Positions 32,649 to 45,782 of a stretch of 64,000 nt of DNA are shown piece after piece. Position 1 is the stretch's first letter, and each line of letters starts with the position of its first letter. The stretch is from Platerodrilus igneus (Eukaryota; Arthropoda; Insecta; Coleoptera; Lycidae), in contig JARFIW010000999.1 of assembly GCA_036346225.1 (NCBI GenBank), positions 62,001-126,000 on the forward strand. The letters run 5' to 3'. The notes beneath the pieces are model-generated. The model searched no databases. It had not been told where the DNA came from and worked only from the letters and a program-made list of their open reading frames with translations. The position numbers and the translations under genes were made by a program.

Positions 32649-34712
32649 CTCAAATTTAGACCAGGGTAGAAAATTAATTAACGACATCAAACAATTTTAA
32701 TCACCTTGTATAAAGAAACAAATAGAAATTACGTGTGAAATTTATATTAATTAATTCAAATTTTTAAGTAACGGGTATAAAATAAAGTGTACAAATAATA
32801 ATTAATATCTAATTAGTATTCGCTAAAAATTAAAGGGTAGAAGTCAATGCCATTCATTATTATTTTAATTGGAGTTAATTGAACGATTATTAAGGTATAA
32901 TATGCATAAAAGCTTTTAAAAACCAAATAATACCAAATATGAGACGCGTTGCTAGCATACAAATCTATCAAGAGGGTTAAAATATGTGGAATATCCAAAT
33001 CGTAGAAGTATTACAATTGAACACCTGCGTATTTTAAATATCACGTTCTGTTTAATTTGTTTGGATGAACATGAAATTTCTGCGTATATTGCAAACGGTC
33101 GGATAAACCGTAGCTTATATTAACATATGAATCCACGTGGACTGAAATAACCGATAGTAAAGAATATCGATTTGCACCACTAAGACCAGGTTAGAAAGAG
33201 ACGGATAAAACGCGCAAGGCAGAGACACGGATAATAAAAGGCGTGATTTGAGCAACGTCACTGGGTTTGCGATTGGGTGAAATAAGTTGCAGATATGAGA
33301 GGTAAAAACACAACAATTTTTATAGAAAATTAGTTAGTTGTTCGCAGACGCGTTACGAGGCGTGTGAAAAATTCTTAGATTTTCAACTTGAACGTGTGCA
33401 AATTTTGTAGAATGCCTGTGCCGAACGGTCGAAAGGGAACAGCGAATGCGAAATTCTAAAAATTGTCCGTTGAGGGACAAATCCGACGTGCGAGCAAGCC
33501 GTTATATAAACCCGTGCTAATATGAGTTTCGCTCTCTTAGATTTTCGATTTTTATTCAATACTTTAAACAGTTTGGCTCTTAGATTTTTTTGATTTTATT
33601 GAATACTTTAAAACAGTTTGCTCTTTATTTTTTGATGTTATACGATACTGCAAGCAGAATACGTGCTACGATACAAGTTGTTATGTATTAGTACACTTAG
33701 AAAAGATAGATAAGTAGCGATAAATAAATACATTTAAGTATGCAGCTATGTATAGCGGGAACGAATCATGAATTGCTTTGCTAATTTTCGGGGGTGAGTA
33801 ATCAAGTGTTATTCGTAAACGTGATTGGATCCACAAAACAAGATTTCGATATACATAGATAAGTTCCTGAGAAGTCCTGAACCAATTTAGACGAATGGTA
33901 GTGTACAAAAATTTTAAAAGCGTTCAGAATCTAAAGCCGTAAACATAAACCAGCTGGAATGGTGGAATTAGCAAGTCCGATGTGCATTGAAGCCACGAGT
34001 GCAGTAACCTTCAGGTAAATTATACAATTTTGTTCGAACTTTGAAGTTTTGGTGTGTGTTGGATATCTTTATAATTTGTTTTATAAAATGGACAGTAGTG
34101 AATTTGTATAAACAACAAATTTTTAATTTTAAGGTAAAATTTTCTTGTATAAGTAGAAAGGAGTATTTAGCATAAATATGATGAAAATTTTGGTCTGTCT
34201 TTGAGCTCAATTAGACTAACCAGTTTAATTAACGTAAAGGGGTGGTAGATGCTCCCTTTTATTCAGACTTAGGTCTGTACATATTGTAACTTAATTAGTA
34301 TGCATCCTACCAGGACTTTAATTCTGGATGCAAATTAAAAATGATGACAAATTTAAACTTGAAATTTTATGATACTGAAATTTATGCTGAAATTTAATTT
34401 TGAAATTTTAATGTATTATGAATATTGATGTAAATAGAGTTAACGTTGATGTTTGTGGTAGAAATGTGTTTGTTTTTTTTATGAATGAGGATGAAAGTTT
34501 TAACTAGGTGAGCCGCCGAGGCGGAAAGAGTAAAAAGGCGACTATCGGAAGAGATTCAACAGGGCGAGAATCACAGCAAATCTTGGTGCCCAATTCGAGA
34601 GGCTCGAATATTTCTTTTTACTCTGGTGAGGTTTTTTGCAGCAATTCTTGACGGTCCAACGCTGGGGCTCGATTTGAAAACCGTAGTTCCCGAATAATGG
34701 TGAGGATCACAG

Positions 34713-34714
<2 letters not shown>
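32647..34714 (+). repeat. TA-bounded repeat family, copy 4 (plus orientation)
   Basis: Collinear with copy 2, sharing TTTAGACCAGGGTAG at the start, the TATA/start-like block, the CAG/GTAAAT site and GGTGGTAGATGCTCCCTTT. The last 140 bp hold tandem subterminal repeats containing TTGCTGTGATCCTCACC, CGAGCCCC and TTGGACCGTCAA when read on the minus strand. These tie the plus and minus copies into one family. Confidence 0.75.

Positions 34715-34755
<41 letters not shown>
34715..34755. repeat. (TA)n microsatellite
   Basis: Right edge of copy 4. Confidence 0.95.
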
Positions 34756-34759
<4 letters not shown>

Positions 34760-34945
34760 TGTACACCCTGTAGATATAAAACAATTTTTAAAATAATATA
34801 GCCTAAAATTTGTGTAAATTGCTTTTTTTTATAATTTCTACAATAAATAATCGATATATTAAACTTTGTCACACTAATGTGTTGTCCTGTATATATGCTA
34901 AATTTTGGGTTCCTAAAAAATCTAATATTTTGTTTTGTTTTTTAG

Positions 34946-35900
34946 AATAGAGGCTCGTGAATTATATTTCGAGAAAAGTCACTCTTATAAAGAACCAACT
35001 GTTAGTGGAAACCGCATTGTAAATTTGCAATATGTATTAAGTTGGTCCATAGATCTGCAATACCGACATTCCCAAATTTGTACTGGTGGAAAACTATATC
35101 TGAAAGAGGAATGTAACAGAGGATTAGGTCTAGTAAGCTTTACATAAGCATTACACTGAAGATATTTTGCAAAAATCAAAAATTAATTATGGATTTGTTT
35201 GGGGTACTCTGGCAACTGGCAGTACACTTGGCCATTCTATTTTCAGTTATGGATATACCTCCTATAACACTCTACCAATTTAAAAAAACTGAAGCTGAAT
35301 TAGGCGCTGTAAGAAAATCTAATTGTTTAATATCTTACTTGACAGTTTGTTTAGGTATGAAAGAACAATCTTATGAAAGATTTGGAAGAAAATGGAAAAG
35401 TAGAGTTAGAGTTGAGACAAAACTTTGATGTCGATGCAAATGGAAATCCTGTCTAATCCTGTTAGCGATAGATAGATGGATGTTAAGCGGACATATGACT
35501 TTAATTATCCATTGCGGTTGGCGACTTTTGTTGATGAGAAAGTTGCTGGGTTACTTATTAGTGCTAAATACAGAGAAACTTCATTCACAAAGTAGGTTTG
35601 GACAATTTTCTATCTGAACATAATTTTTTCATGGATATATTTCTAGATTAAAAAAATTGGTACTTGCGGAGTAGCGATCAGGTGGGGTGTCTATTGTAGT
35701 TCGAAATTGGATCATGCCTATGAAAAAGAAGGTATATTGGCCCCTTTACATGGAGCAAACCAAAAATGATCAAACGTTGAAAGACGATAAGGAATATAAT
35801 GAATCCACTTGGATACTACATCCTGTGAAACGATGTATGTACGAGACAGATGCTGAATATTAATACAACTTGTAGAACATCATCAATAACGATACCATAC
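34946..35900 (+). pseudogene. Mutator-like transposase relic
   Basis: After an acceptor-like TTTTTTAG the frame reads SGNRIVNLQYVLSWSIDLQ and HSQICTGGKLYLKEE. It then shifts to WGTLATGSTLGHSIF near 35200 and shifts again to SVMDIPPITLYQF. This motif order is typical of the insect Mutator-like transposase domain (Pfam 'Mutator'), whose enzyme cuts and pastes DNA with a DDE active site. Downstream, traces such as KRTYDFNYP (near 35490) lie among stops. At least two frame changes and several stops kill it; the C-terminal catalytic part is unrecognisable past about 35600. The first exon may be 26339-26448. Confidence 0.65.
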
Positions 35901-36248
35901 AGTTAGTGCAAATGTAAAAGCCACACTGTCTTTATTTACTGAAAATTTTTTTAATTTACATTCGTACAGCATTGTAACCTCTAGTAATTTAAATTCCTGT
36001 AGCATAGTTGGTAATAAGTAACAGGTATATAGTAGTTATAGTTTACTAAGCATGCAGCACATTATACTTAAGTTGCTGATTGTTAGAATACAATACTTTC
36101 TTACGTTGGAGATAGCCTCTTTTGCATTTTTTTCTTTTTTGCTCCATTTTTATTTAGCTACGAGTGCTTTAATTTTTTGTATTTGTTTTATTTAAATTAA
36201 ATTAAAGTAAATTAAATAGTTCTATTAGGCTAGTATAGTTGTTTATAA

Positions 36249-37730
36249 ATGAAAATTGCTCAATTAAATGTGCATTCTTTGTTGCCTAGTTTCAATTTAA
36301 TAGATTAAAACTGTTTTGATTTGGTTGGTGTCTCTGAAACATGGCTTACTTCATACGTCCCCATTACCTCTGTCAATATAAATGGGTATAATTTTTTTCA
36401 TAATGATAGAGGGGGCAGGGGTGGGGTTGGTGTGTACGTAAGGAAGGAACTTAAATGTCAGGTTATTTTGTTTGGTTTGCAATTGACTCGTATACTTGTA
36501 CATATTTTGGATAATGTTTAAATTAAATCGCAAAACTTTTACTGTAGGCACAGTACACAGATCCCCAAACTCTAATCTGCTTAGTTGTGTTGATGAACTA
36601 GATAATATATTATCTTATTTAGCAACAATGATGGATAATATAATATGTTTAGGTGATGTCAATGTGAATCTTTTCAATTTAAGTAATATTATCACACGCT
36701 GCATTGATTCTTATGGATTCATCCAAATAATAAACGAACCTACGCGCATAGTAAATAACAGCAGTACTCTTTATTGATTCCATATATTTATCAAGTGATG
36801 AATTATTTGTTCGTGCAGGTACTATTGATGCTGATATTGTTTCGGATCACAGAGAAAATTAGAGATTGTGTTAAGGATAAGATAAAAGTCATAATTAACA
36901 ATACCTCTTCCATTAGTTAGTTCTTCAAGAAATTTCTGTTTAATACTTGACGATGATCTACGCTTTAAGTCACATGTTGCAAGGTTAATAAAAAGGTTGT
37001 ATATAGCACTTAAACAACTATATGCTTGTCGGTCTATACTTACCTTACAATTGAAAAAGCTGTTGTCGGAAGCTAGTTTTGTCATTATTTAACTGTTGTG
37101 ATTTTATATATGGTCCAAACCTTGATAGCACTTCTATGACACAGATAAAAGTATTCAAAATACTTGTTGTCGTTTAGTTTTTGGACTAAAAAAATTTGAT
37201 CATGTATCGCATAAGATAAAAGAGTTGCACTGGTTAAATATGGATCACTGCAGGAAACATCATTTGTTATGTTTTGTTCATAAAATAATTATACATGACT
37301 TCAGAGGATATTGCCAATAATTAATGACACGCTCCAAAGTGCATTGCATCAATATTAGACACACTAAAACTTTAACAATTCCCAAGCAACTGACTGCTAT
37401 GTTTCAGAGAAGATTCATCTATAATGCTGTTTCTACTTATAATGCAATTCCAGATGGATATAAAAATCTTTTTTACTTTTACTGCATTCAAGGTTCAAAT
37501 CAGGGCGCATATTTTGGATAAGTAGTAATATAGCCTAATTGTATATTTTTCAATTATTGTGTAATCATTCATTTGTTTCACTAATTTTCCTTGTAGAGAT
37601 ATGTAGTGGTTTATGCAGGTTAAGTGTAAGAGTAGTCTATGACTAAGCTTTGCCTGTATGGACCTACAAATATGCCTTATATACTAATATTTAATGTAAT
37701 ATTAACAACAATAAAGTCAATTTCAATTCG
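36249..37730 (+). pseudogene. CR1/Jockey-like LINE relic with RT deleted
   Basis: It starts with MKIAQLNVHSLLPS, the usual opening of an EEP endonuclease. VGVSETWL, GGRGGVGVYVRKEL, VGTVHRSPNS and LGDVNVNLFNL follow in two frames to 36777. The reverse transcriptase is missing. After it come C-terminal features of such elements: the ELHWLN region near 37210 and QRRFIYNAVSTYNAIPD (37405-37460). The 3' end is AATAAAGTCAATTTCAATTC. Two frame changes and stops add to the deletion. It is a different clade from the RTE-like copies in this window. Confidence 0.75.
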
Positions 37731-39989
37731 AAAGCTGTTCGTATATTTATTACTAAACGTTTATCTATTGACCTTAAAATGTGGGGTTTAAAAAATATTA
37801 TTTACAAATGCCTGTTATTCACTTCTTTTCACCAATAGTTTTATATCATTTACATTGCTACGTATTGTGTAAAACAGTGTTCCTTTTAAGTTTTTGGTTG
37901 GTAATGACTTACTGTTCGAAAATACCTATATACACATTATTGTAAATGTTACAACAATTGAACCTATTTTTATTTTCTTAGTTATTCATTAAAAATAAAA
38001 CATTTGTAATAATTTTGTTTTAATAAAGCACACTTTACAGGTAACAACTCAAAGTTTTTTTGTATTGGAAATACCTTTTTCGATATTAGCATTTGATAAA
38101 AAATATTAAACCGAAGACCCCAAATATTCTATTAGTTTGAAATATTTATTGAAATAAACGTTTAGTCGTTTTTGACAGTCAATTTAATGTAACAAAATAG
38201 CTATTTTTTGACAGAATAAACCAAAAAGGAATTCTTTTATGGTTTATTTCTAATGCCTAAGGTCTAGTTTCGTAAATTGTTTAATCCTAAATAAACTTTT
38301 ACACTTTTATTTTTAATTTAGCCTCAAATATATTTCATAATTAGTGAGAGTTTTGAAGTTTATTGTTTATTATAATCATTTTTTGTCGGCAGCACAATTT
38401 GAGAAAATGTCATTATCACATCTATTTGACGTTACATGTAAACTTTGTATGATCAAAAAATGACGGAAGTCTGCTACGTGGGGGTAAAGAATGGGAACAC
38501 TAATAAGTTGCCTATATATTTAGAGCTGATTTTGACACTTTTCAAAATGAAAATATAATTACCATTGCAGACCCCTGATGAAGATACATAAGACAATCAA
38601 CGTCCCCAAAGTGAAGTGTAAAATGATGTAGGAAAAATTATCGTTTTTTGAGAACGTCCTCCCCCAGATCGTTCAAATTTGTAAATCATTATGCCGAGTA
38701 CCAAACTCGCAACCTAATTTGTAACAAAATGTATCCTATTTCTCTGCGATGGTTCCACTAAGTTATTTTAATAAACATTATTCTTGCTAACATGATGCAA
38801 TATTTTGCTTATATTGAATATTGTAGAGTATCTAGTTACGTTTTGGGATACGGCACACTACCATTTTTTTTTAAAACTATTATAACATAGTATAAGCTTC
38901 ACAAAGTAACACTGCTGTAATAATTTACTTATCGCTTGTAAACATAAACATGGAAGTTCACAAACAACCATGGATGTTGAGGTAATGTTATTTTTGGCTT
39001 CATAAATATTCGCAATTAATCCAATCATTATTATATTACACTTATCAAAAGGTAATTCACCATATATTATTAGTTAACTTCATTTCAAAGCGACAAAAAC
39101 AAAGTCCAAAATAATTCAATTTGAAATGTTCTGGTTTTAAACCTTATTCTACACATCATTAACAGTGCCATCTTCGGAGAAAGTCGTGAACAATTTCTAT
39201 TAAAATGGCGTACAATTAATGTAATAATTCAATAAAATCTATTCAGTACACTACGACTATCATGATCAATATTTTTGAAATTTTTTTTTAACAGAAAGAT
39301 TATATATGTATTCTGCTATCCAAGGAATGCTTTTTTTATATACAAATTGATTCTGTTAGACGTAGTAACTAAAATAAAGTAAGTGAATTTTAACATTACT
39401 TTTAACAGCTATTTCTTGCATATTACTCCACTTTAGAAAAAAAAGCAAACCTTCGTTAGAAAGTACAAAGTTTTGTGAGTCTAATGGTGAAGTTACATTT
39501 TGCACATTTTCAATCCAACAAAAGTTAATTACCAAACAGAATAATCTGTTTTTGATGGATTTTAGGCAGCCAACCATACATCCGATTGCACCCTTAAGCA
39601 AGACTGAATATAATTTCTTACAGATAAACGAAAATTGAATTTAATGAAATTATTTCACAGACGCCACTGTTGATTGTTAAAAGCTAATCTATCTACATTA
39701 TTACCGATTATATCCATCGCGCAATAATTTCAACTACAAATTTAAAACATATGACATTGATGAATCTAAACAGACGTAACCCTACAAAATTGTAAACCTG
39801 AATTGTAACTGAAATTTAATTTAAACTCTTTGTATAGTCTACAGAAACTACTTTGGAAATTCATTGTAAATTATATACCTATTTTAAATAAACAAATAAT
39901 TACCATTACCCCCTTGTACAATTATTAAACATGAAATGTATTTACAAAACCATGTACAGAACTATTGCTAAATCGGACTGTAACAACGA
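37731..39989. other. Unassigned AT-rich sequence
   Basis: No coding, RNA or terminal-repeat feature was recognised in 2.3 kb. Confidence 0.4.
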
Positions 39990-41142
39990 TACACCTGCAG
40001 GATGTCAGGAGATATAGGAAGAAATCAAATAGATTACATTCTTTTTAGATAACGGTTTAGGAAAGATGTAAAAGACTGTAGAATCTACCCGAGGCAGACA
40101 TGGACACTGAACACAGCATCGTAATTTAGATAGCCGCCTCTAAATTTAAAAATTTGAGAAAAACAAAGGAAAAAGACATTTTGACTTTGAGAAACTAAAA
40201 GATTAAGTTATCCATGAAAGATTTGAAAAAAAGTCAAATGAATTGCTGAAAGATATCGCAACAATTTCCTATACTGAGGCACTAGAAACAAAATGCAATA
40301 ACATTAAATCCAGCTTACACATGGCAGCCAGAGATATTTTGGGATATACACAAAAAGAAAGTAAGAAATCACGGATTAACAAAGGATATTCTGAATTGAA
40401 TAGAAGAAAGACGAAAATACAAAAACAGACCGGGCAAAGCTGGTGATCAGAGATACAAAGGCATAAAATGGAAAATTATTTCTAAATGCAGGAAAGTTAA
40501 AGAACAACGGATTGATGAAAAGTGCAAAGAGATACGAACTAAGATGGAAATAGGAAAGACAGACGAAGCATACGACTAATTAGCATGAATTTTAGGGATA
40601 TAAAACCAGCAAAAATATAAGGAACGCGAAAGGTGACATCATTATGGAAAATGTAGAGGAAGTGGTTAGATGGCAAGATATATAGGGAATTTATATGCAG
40701 GAGAGAAACTAATTGCACTAGAGCAGGAATTAGACATTGAAAACGAAAACTTGGGATATCCTATACTTAGAGATGAATTTGAATTAGCATTAAAAGGCTT
40801 GAAAAATGGTAAGGCACCGGGTATAGATAAGGTGCAAGCAGAAACTCTAAAACCCGCTGAACAAGCAGTAAGTCTCTTCCAACTTGTAAGCTATATGTAT
40901 GAGACAGGTGCGATACCCAAAGAATTCAAACGTCATAGTCACTGTACCAAAAAGGAGAGGCGCGGACAGATGTGTAAATTCTCGAACAATAACTTTACAG
41001 TAAACGTGTTAAAAATATTAACTAGAATTGTACAAAGACGATTTGGGTTTAGGCGAAACAGGGGAGCATGGGAGTTATTTTAGCTCAAAAGGTGATAATA
41101 ATGAAGAAGACAATAGAAAATAGAGAAAACGTGTATATAGGG
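39990..41142 (+). pseudogene. RTE-like LINE relic, linker and RT N-terminus
   Basis: Plus-strand relative of the LINE at 20600-23750. It starts inside the endonuclease C-terminus (GGATGTCAGGAGATATAGG region), continues through the linker with DIGYTQKE-like sequence at 40320-40350, and reaches the reverse transcriptase thumb-less N-terminus (40670-41083: LALKGLKNGKAPGIDKV, YMYETGAIPKEFK). It stops at 41142, just before the VDLEK motif of the family. Stops and frame changes are frequent. Confidence 0.75.
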
Positions 41143-42429
41143 TTCTTCTTAATCTTCTTTGGGAGTTAAACCACTCATAGTTTTTAAAATCATCTTTGCG
41201 TTTCGATCTATAACCTAGGATCGTTGTCAAAATAATAAAAACTTCAAGTTTGACATTTATGACATAAATTAAAGGTGACTTTGATTTATTGATGTTCGAA
41301 ATATTTGATTTGAGTACACAAAGCAAAAATTTTTAAATTTTAAAAGAATGATTGCCTTCAATTTGTGTTACGGCCTGGGACCGACTTCATTACACTAGTT
41401 CAGAATAGAAAAGAATTTAGAGCTGTGTCAAACCGACTTTAAGAAAGTTCGAAAACAGAACAAACAAAAATAAATAAATAAAAATCAATTAACTAAATGT
41501 CACCAAGACATAACTCACAATTAGTTAGCAGTCTGACATGTTGGCAGCGATTCGTTGCTTAAGCTTTACCATAACATATAATTTAACACTTTTCCTTTTA
41601 TGGAGGGGATAACCAGGAAATATTTCATTTCGTTATAAATGGGAATCATGTATACATGTTGGAGTTCTTTAGCAAACATCAGGTTGCTAATATCTATGTA
41701 GAGCCAGGTAGATAAGAAAAAGTTAGAAGAGTATAGGAAGCTCTAGACCAAGCTATATTAGTCAAATTATTAGAAACTTAGGTTGTGAAGGGTGTTACAT
41801 GCCAAACTGGCCATGTATCATGCTTAGGTTTAGATATAATTGGTAAGTTAATTGCAGCGTATTTTTGAATTAATACGCAAACTTCCGTCGTCGCTGACAG
41901 TCGAGTCTGCACAGAAGGAATGCGGATGTGTGCGCGTCAAGGAAGCAATATAAAGCTACGAGATATGGACTAGGCAACAAGTATCAGAGTGCTGTGTAGT
42001 TTTATAGGAACAGGTATGTAGGTTTCCTGTACCTTGCCTCTATCGTCCCGCTACCTAATTTCTTTAACCTCCTACGAGTGCAATAGAAGTTTAGAGACGG
42101 ATAGCAATTTGATGTTCAACACAGCGTAATCAAACCCAAACCACGAGTTAGACCCTGATGAAGTTTCGAGATACACATCACGTAAGTAATTTGATTTTTA
42201 CCTAGAATGTGCATGTTAATTTGACTTAGACAGCGACTGCATCACCCAGTAAATCGTGATCTGTAGATAATGGCGTTAGAGCCGCGCCTTAAGTGTGAAA
42301 ATAGCGCGTAAATATGCCGCGTAAATATAACAAGGGTATGTAGAACTTTTTAGATTAGAACAGAATAGAAAAGAAGTTAGAGCTGCGCCAAACCGACCTT
42401 AAGTAGAGTCGAAAACAAAATGATGATGA
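41143..42429. other. Unassigned interval with 56-bp direct repeats
   Basis: This lies between two LINE relics. 41401-41456 and 42361-42416 are direct repeats (CAGAATAGAAAAGAA.TTAGAGC..), with about 7 mismatches in 56. They enclose 904 bp with no recognised coding sequence. The repeats may be LINE 3'-end sequence (compare CAGAATAGAAAATAATGG at 43976). Confidence 0.5.
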
Positions 42430-44034
42430 AAACCGTATAGCAAAGATGTAAAAGGTGCGGAAGAAAACATTATCATAGAAAATGTAAAGAAAGTGGTTAC
42501 ATTGTAAGAATATATAGGAAATGTATACGCAGGACAGAAACTAGAAGCATTAGAACAGGAGTCAAACATTGAAAAGGATGACATGGAATACCCTGTACTT
42601 AGAGATAAGGTTGAATTAGCATTAAAAAGTCTGAATAATAATAAGGCACTGGTTGTAGACAACGTACACGCAAAACTCTAAAAGCCGTTGGACAAGCAGT
42701 AACAAAACGTCTTGTAAGTTATATGCATGAGACAGGCAAGATATCCAAAGAATTCAAACGTAACACCTTAGTCACTATACCAAAAAAGAAAGGTGCAGAT
42801 AGATGTGAAAACTTTCGAACAATAAGTTTGACAGCACACGTGTGAAAAATATTAACTAGAATTGTACAAAGACGGATGAAAAAACGGACTGAAGAAATAC
42901 TAGAAGATCAATTTGGGCTTAGACGAAACAGGGGAAAGGCCATTCTAGCTTTAATGGTATTAATATTAAGAGCGTCTAGATTGGGTTTGTAGATCTGGAA
43001 AAAGCATTTGATAACGTTAAATGGGAGAAAATGTTCAAAATACTCAAAAAGATTGAAACGAGTTGTATAGGGATAGACGAATGGTACATGGTTTATACAA
43101 AGAGCAAATGGTGGTAAGAATTAGAGCAGGAACGTATAGAAGTAAAAATTAGGAAAGGGGTGAGACAGCGATGTGTCCTATCTCCGCTAATTTTTAACTT
43201 GTATATTCAAAAGGCAATAAATACAGTCAAATGCAGAAAGACCTTTGGAATTATTACGCAGAGACAAGCGATTGATACGTTTAGATTTGCAGATGATATA
43301 GCGGTATTAGCACCTAACAAGGAAGAGCTAGAAGCAGTTCTTAATGAAACAGAAAAGTACTAACGCAAGAGTACGGTATGAAAATTAACAAAGATAAAAC
43401 TAAAGTATTAGTATGAAAATAATGGGTAAATCAGTAAAAAACCAAAATACAAATAGGAAACGAGAACTTACAAAAGATTAAAGATGCCTGCTACCTAGGA
43501 AGTCAAATAACAAAAGATGGGAAGGGTGTTTAAGATAAAAAAACAACGTTTAGATTGCATTTAACAAGAAAGGGCAACTACTATGTTCAAAGACGACATA
43601 CATAGGAACAAGGAAAATGTTGCTGAAAATATACGCATAAAGCACAGCACTGTATGGCTGTGAAACGTGGACAGTGGGAAAGCCGACAGGAAATGTGGTG
43701 CTACAAACGTATGATACAGATATCATAGACAGACTAAGTTAAGAACAAAGAGGTTCTTGAAATGGTAGGGGAAAAAGAAATATTTGGAAAGCAGTTAAAA
43801 ATAGGAGAGTTAGAATGATAGCTCACATACTAAGGCATGAGGGAAGAGTGCGTAATGTATTAGAAGCTGAGAAAAGAAAAAAGAGGTATACGTAGATCTA
43901 GATTAGACTACTGCAAACAGATAGTAAAAGATATGTAGGCTGTAGGAATTTCAGGGAAATGTGTTAGTTAGCTCAGAATAGAAAATAATGGGGGTACGCG
44001 TAGTACCAGTTCTAGAACTGAAGACCTAATAATG
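42430..44034 (+). pseudogene. RTE-like LINE relic, 5'-truncated, RT to 3' end
   Basis: Covers most of the reverse transcriptase and the authentic 3' end. Visible are TIPKKKGADRCENF near 42780, FVDLEKAFDNV-like sequence near 43000, GVRQRCVLSPLIFNLYIQKA and the catalytic box RFADDIAVLA (about 43285-43310), then YLGSQITKDGK near 43500. The element ends GAACTGAAGACCTAATAATGATGAA at 44034, matching the ATG-tailed 3' end of other copies. In life the enzyme copies LINE RNA into DNA at a nicked target. Several stops and shifts make it inactive. Confidence 0.8.
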
Positions 44035-45782
44035 ATGAATTGCAAACTTATAGAATCCGGCTCGATTGGACTATAATGTTCCAGCCCTTACGGGAGGGCA
44101 AATCTTCTAGTTTAGGGTGTTGGGGTGGTGTACTGTATGATGGGAGAAATTAAAGAAATATACATCATAATACGTGCTAATCCGTTGTTCTTCAGTTCAC
44201 TTAACAGTTTCTTCTAAGTGTCCGTTATACACTAACACTATCACTTTATTAAGTCAGATTTAAAGGGAATAAAATAAGGAATTTAAGAGGAAATAAAGGA
44301 GATCACCATGGTCACGTCAAAACGTAGTTATCCGAGAACCACCATTTGTAAGATCGATACCTTAACCTTCATTTGCGCACACCGAAACATCGCGATCTAA
44401 ACTCAATATCCAACGCTAAAAGATAATAAAATGCAGTACAATGACTGACATTTCCACAATTGCACACTCTTCAAAACTTGTAAATTTATATGCGCTTGAA
44501 AATTACGCCTGAAAAAAGTATTTAAACCTAGTAGATCTAATTTGTACTTTTTATGGAAAAGGAATAGAAATGAAGTACCACGATGAACAACGATGTGATT
44601 TATTGAATAGGACAAATCTCCTTTTCTTCTCATACAAATCATATTCAAGTATCAGGAACCGGTGAAATAATTTCCTGAGACATTTACAGACCATAGCTGT
44701 AGTAATGCATTCGCGAATTGAATTTGGAAAGAATTTCTTTTGGTGTATGTTTGTTGATTTTCACAGCAGCAATCTATTTTACTATAACTTTCTTTTCATC
44801 GCTAAAACTTTGTATTTCCGAGAGTGCGTCCTTTAAATTATATCCGTGTTTCACGCTGTTTTAAGATTTAGAATACTACATATCGAATGTGAAGGAAAAA
44901 GAAATGCTCGGAAGCGTGAATAAATTGCAAAACTTTTATTTTGCTCGTTCCTTGTACTTTTCTGTATAATTTTCAATAGCACGGTACACTGCTTTCTCTG
45001 CACAAAACAAACCATTCAATATTCTTTCATCTAAACATAAAATCATAACTGTACCTAATATTACAGTTTCGGTTCTCTTAATAAATGCTTCCACGCCAGG
45101 AGACCCATAAAATCAGTAATCTTTGAAAAACATTTTCTCTCGCTGAGTGAAATTTATTTAAAATGAAGAAAATCCGCCATATAGAATGGGAGAAAAACAC
45201 AACAGCCACGGCATAGCTTATTTACATATTATAAATATTGAATGTCTTTAATGTGATCACATGCTTGTAGGTCAGTCTTAAGGTTTCAACTTTGCTGACT
45301 TTATCAATAATGTCATTTCAGCAGGATTGCGACTGAGTTAGCCCTTGGCTTACAGAAGTCGCAAAAGTTATAGGTGGCGATATTTCACGTTAGCAGCATT
45401 CTGTAATGCCACGAGTTTATACGTTGATACCATGTGCTTTCCTAATAGCAAATAGGTACTGAATGCAAATTTCTTCAATGACGTAAACTTTTCTTACTAT
45501 GTAATTCTACGTGGAAGCTGAAAACATAAGTTTTTGTAAAATTATTTCATGTTCAAAATAATCATTATATTTAATAACAAGTGATTCAAAAGAAGCCGCA
45601 AGCGCATCCTTTCGATGCGTTTCGCAGGAGTAGCAAAGGTTTGTAATATTTAACAAAGCCGTATTATATGATACAATATCATGTGGCTTACAGTCTGTGC
45701 CTTCGTGTTGTTTCACCGGACACTGCAAATTTTGGTAACAGGTGGCATGGAGGATATATAGTTTATCTGCCTTTTTTCATAT
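44035..45782. other. Unassigned flank left of BEL/Pao element
   Basis: No feature recognised. It ends with the CATAT target copy at 45778-45782. Confidence 0.45.

Noticed and set aside
42155..42190. CCTGATGAAGTTTCGAGATAC, resembling a hammerhead core
   Set aside because: No GAAA after a stem II and no pairing for stem I; only the CTGATGA string matches.
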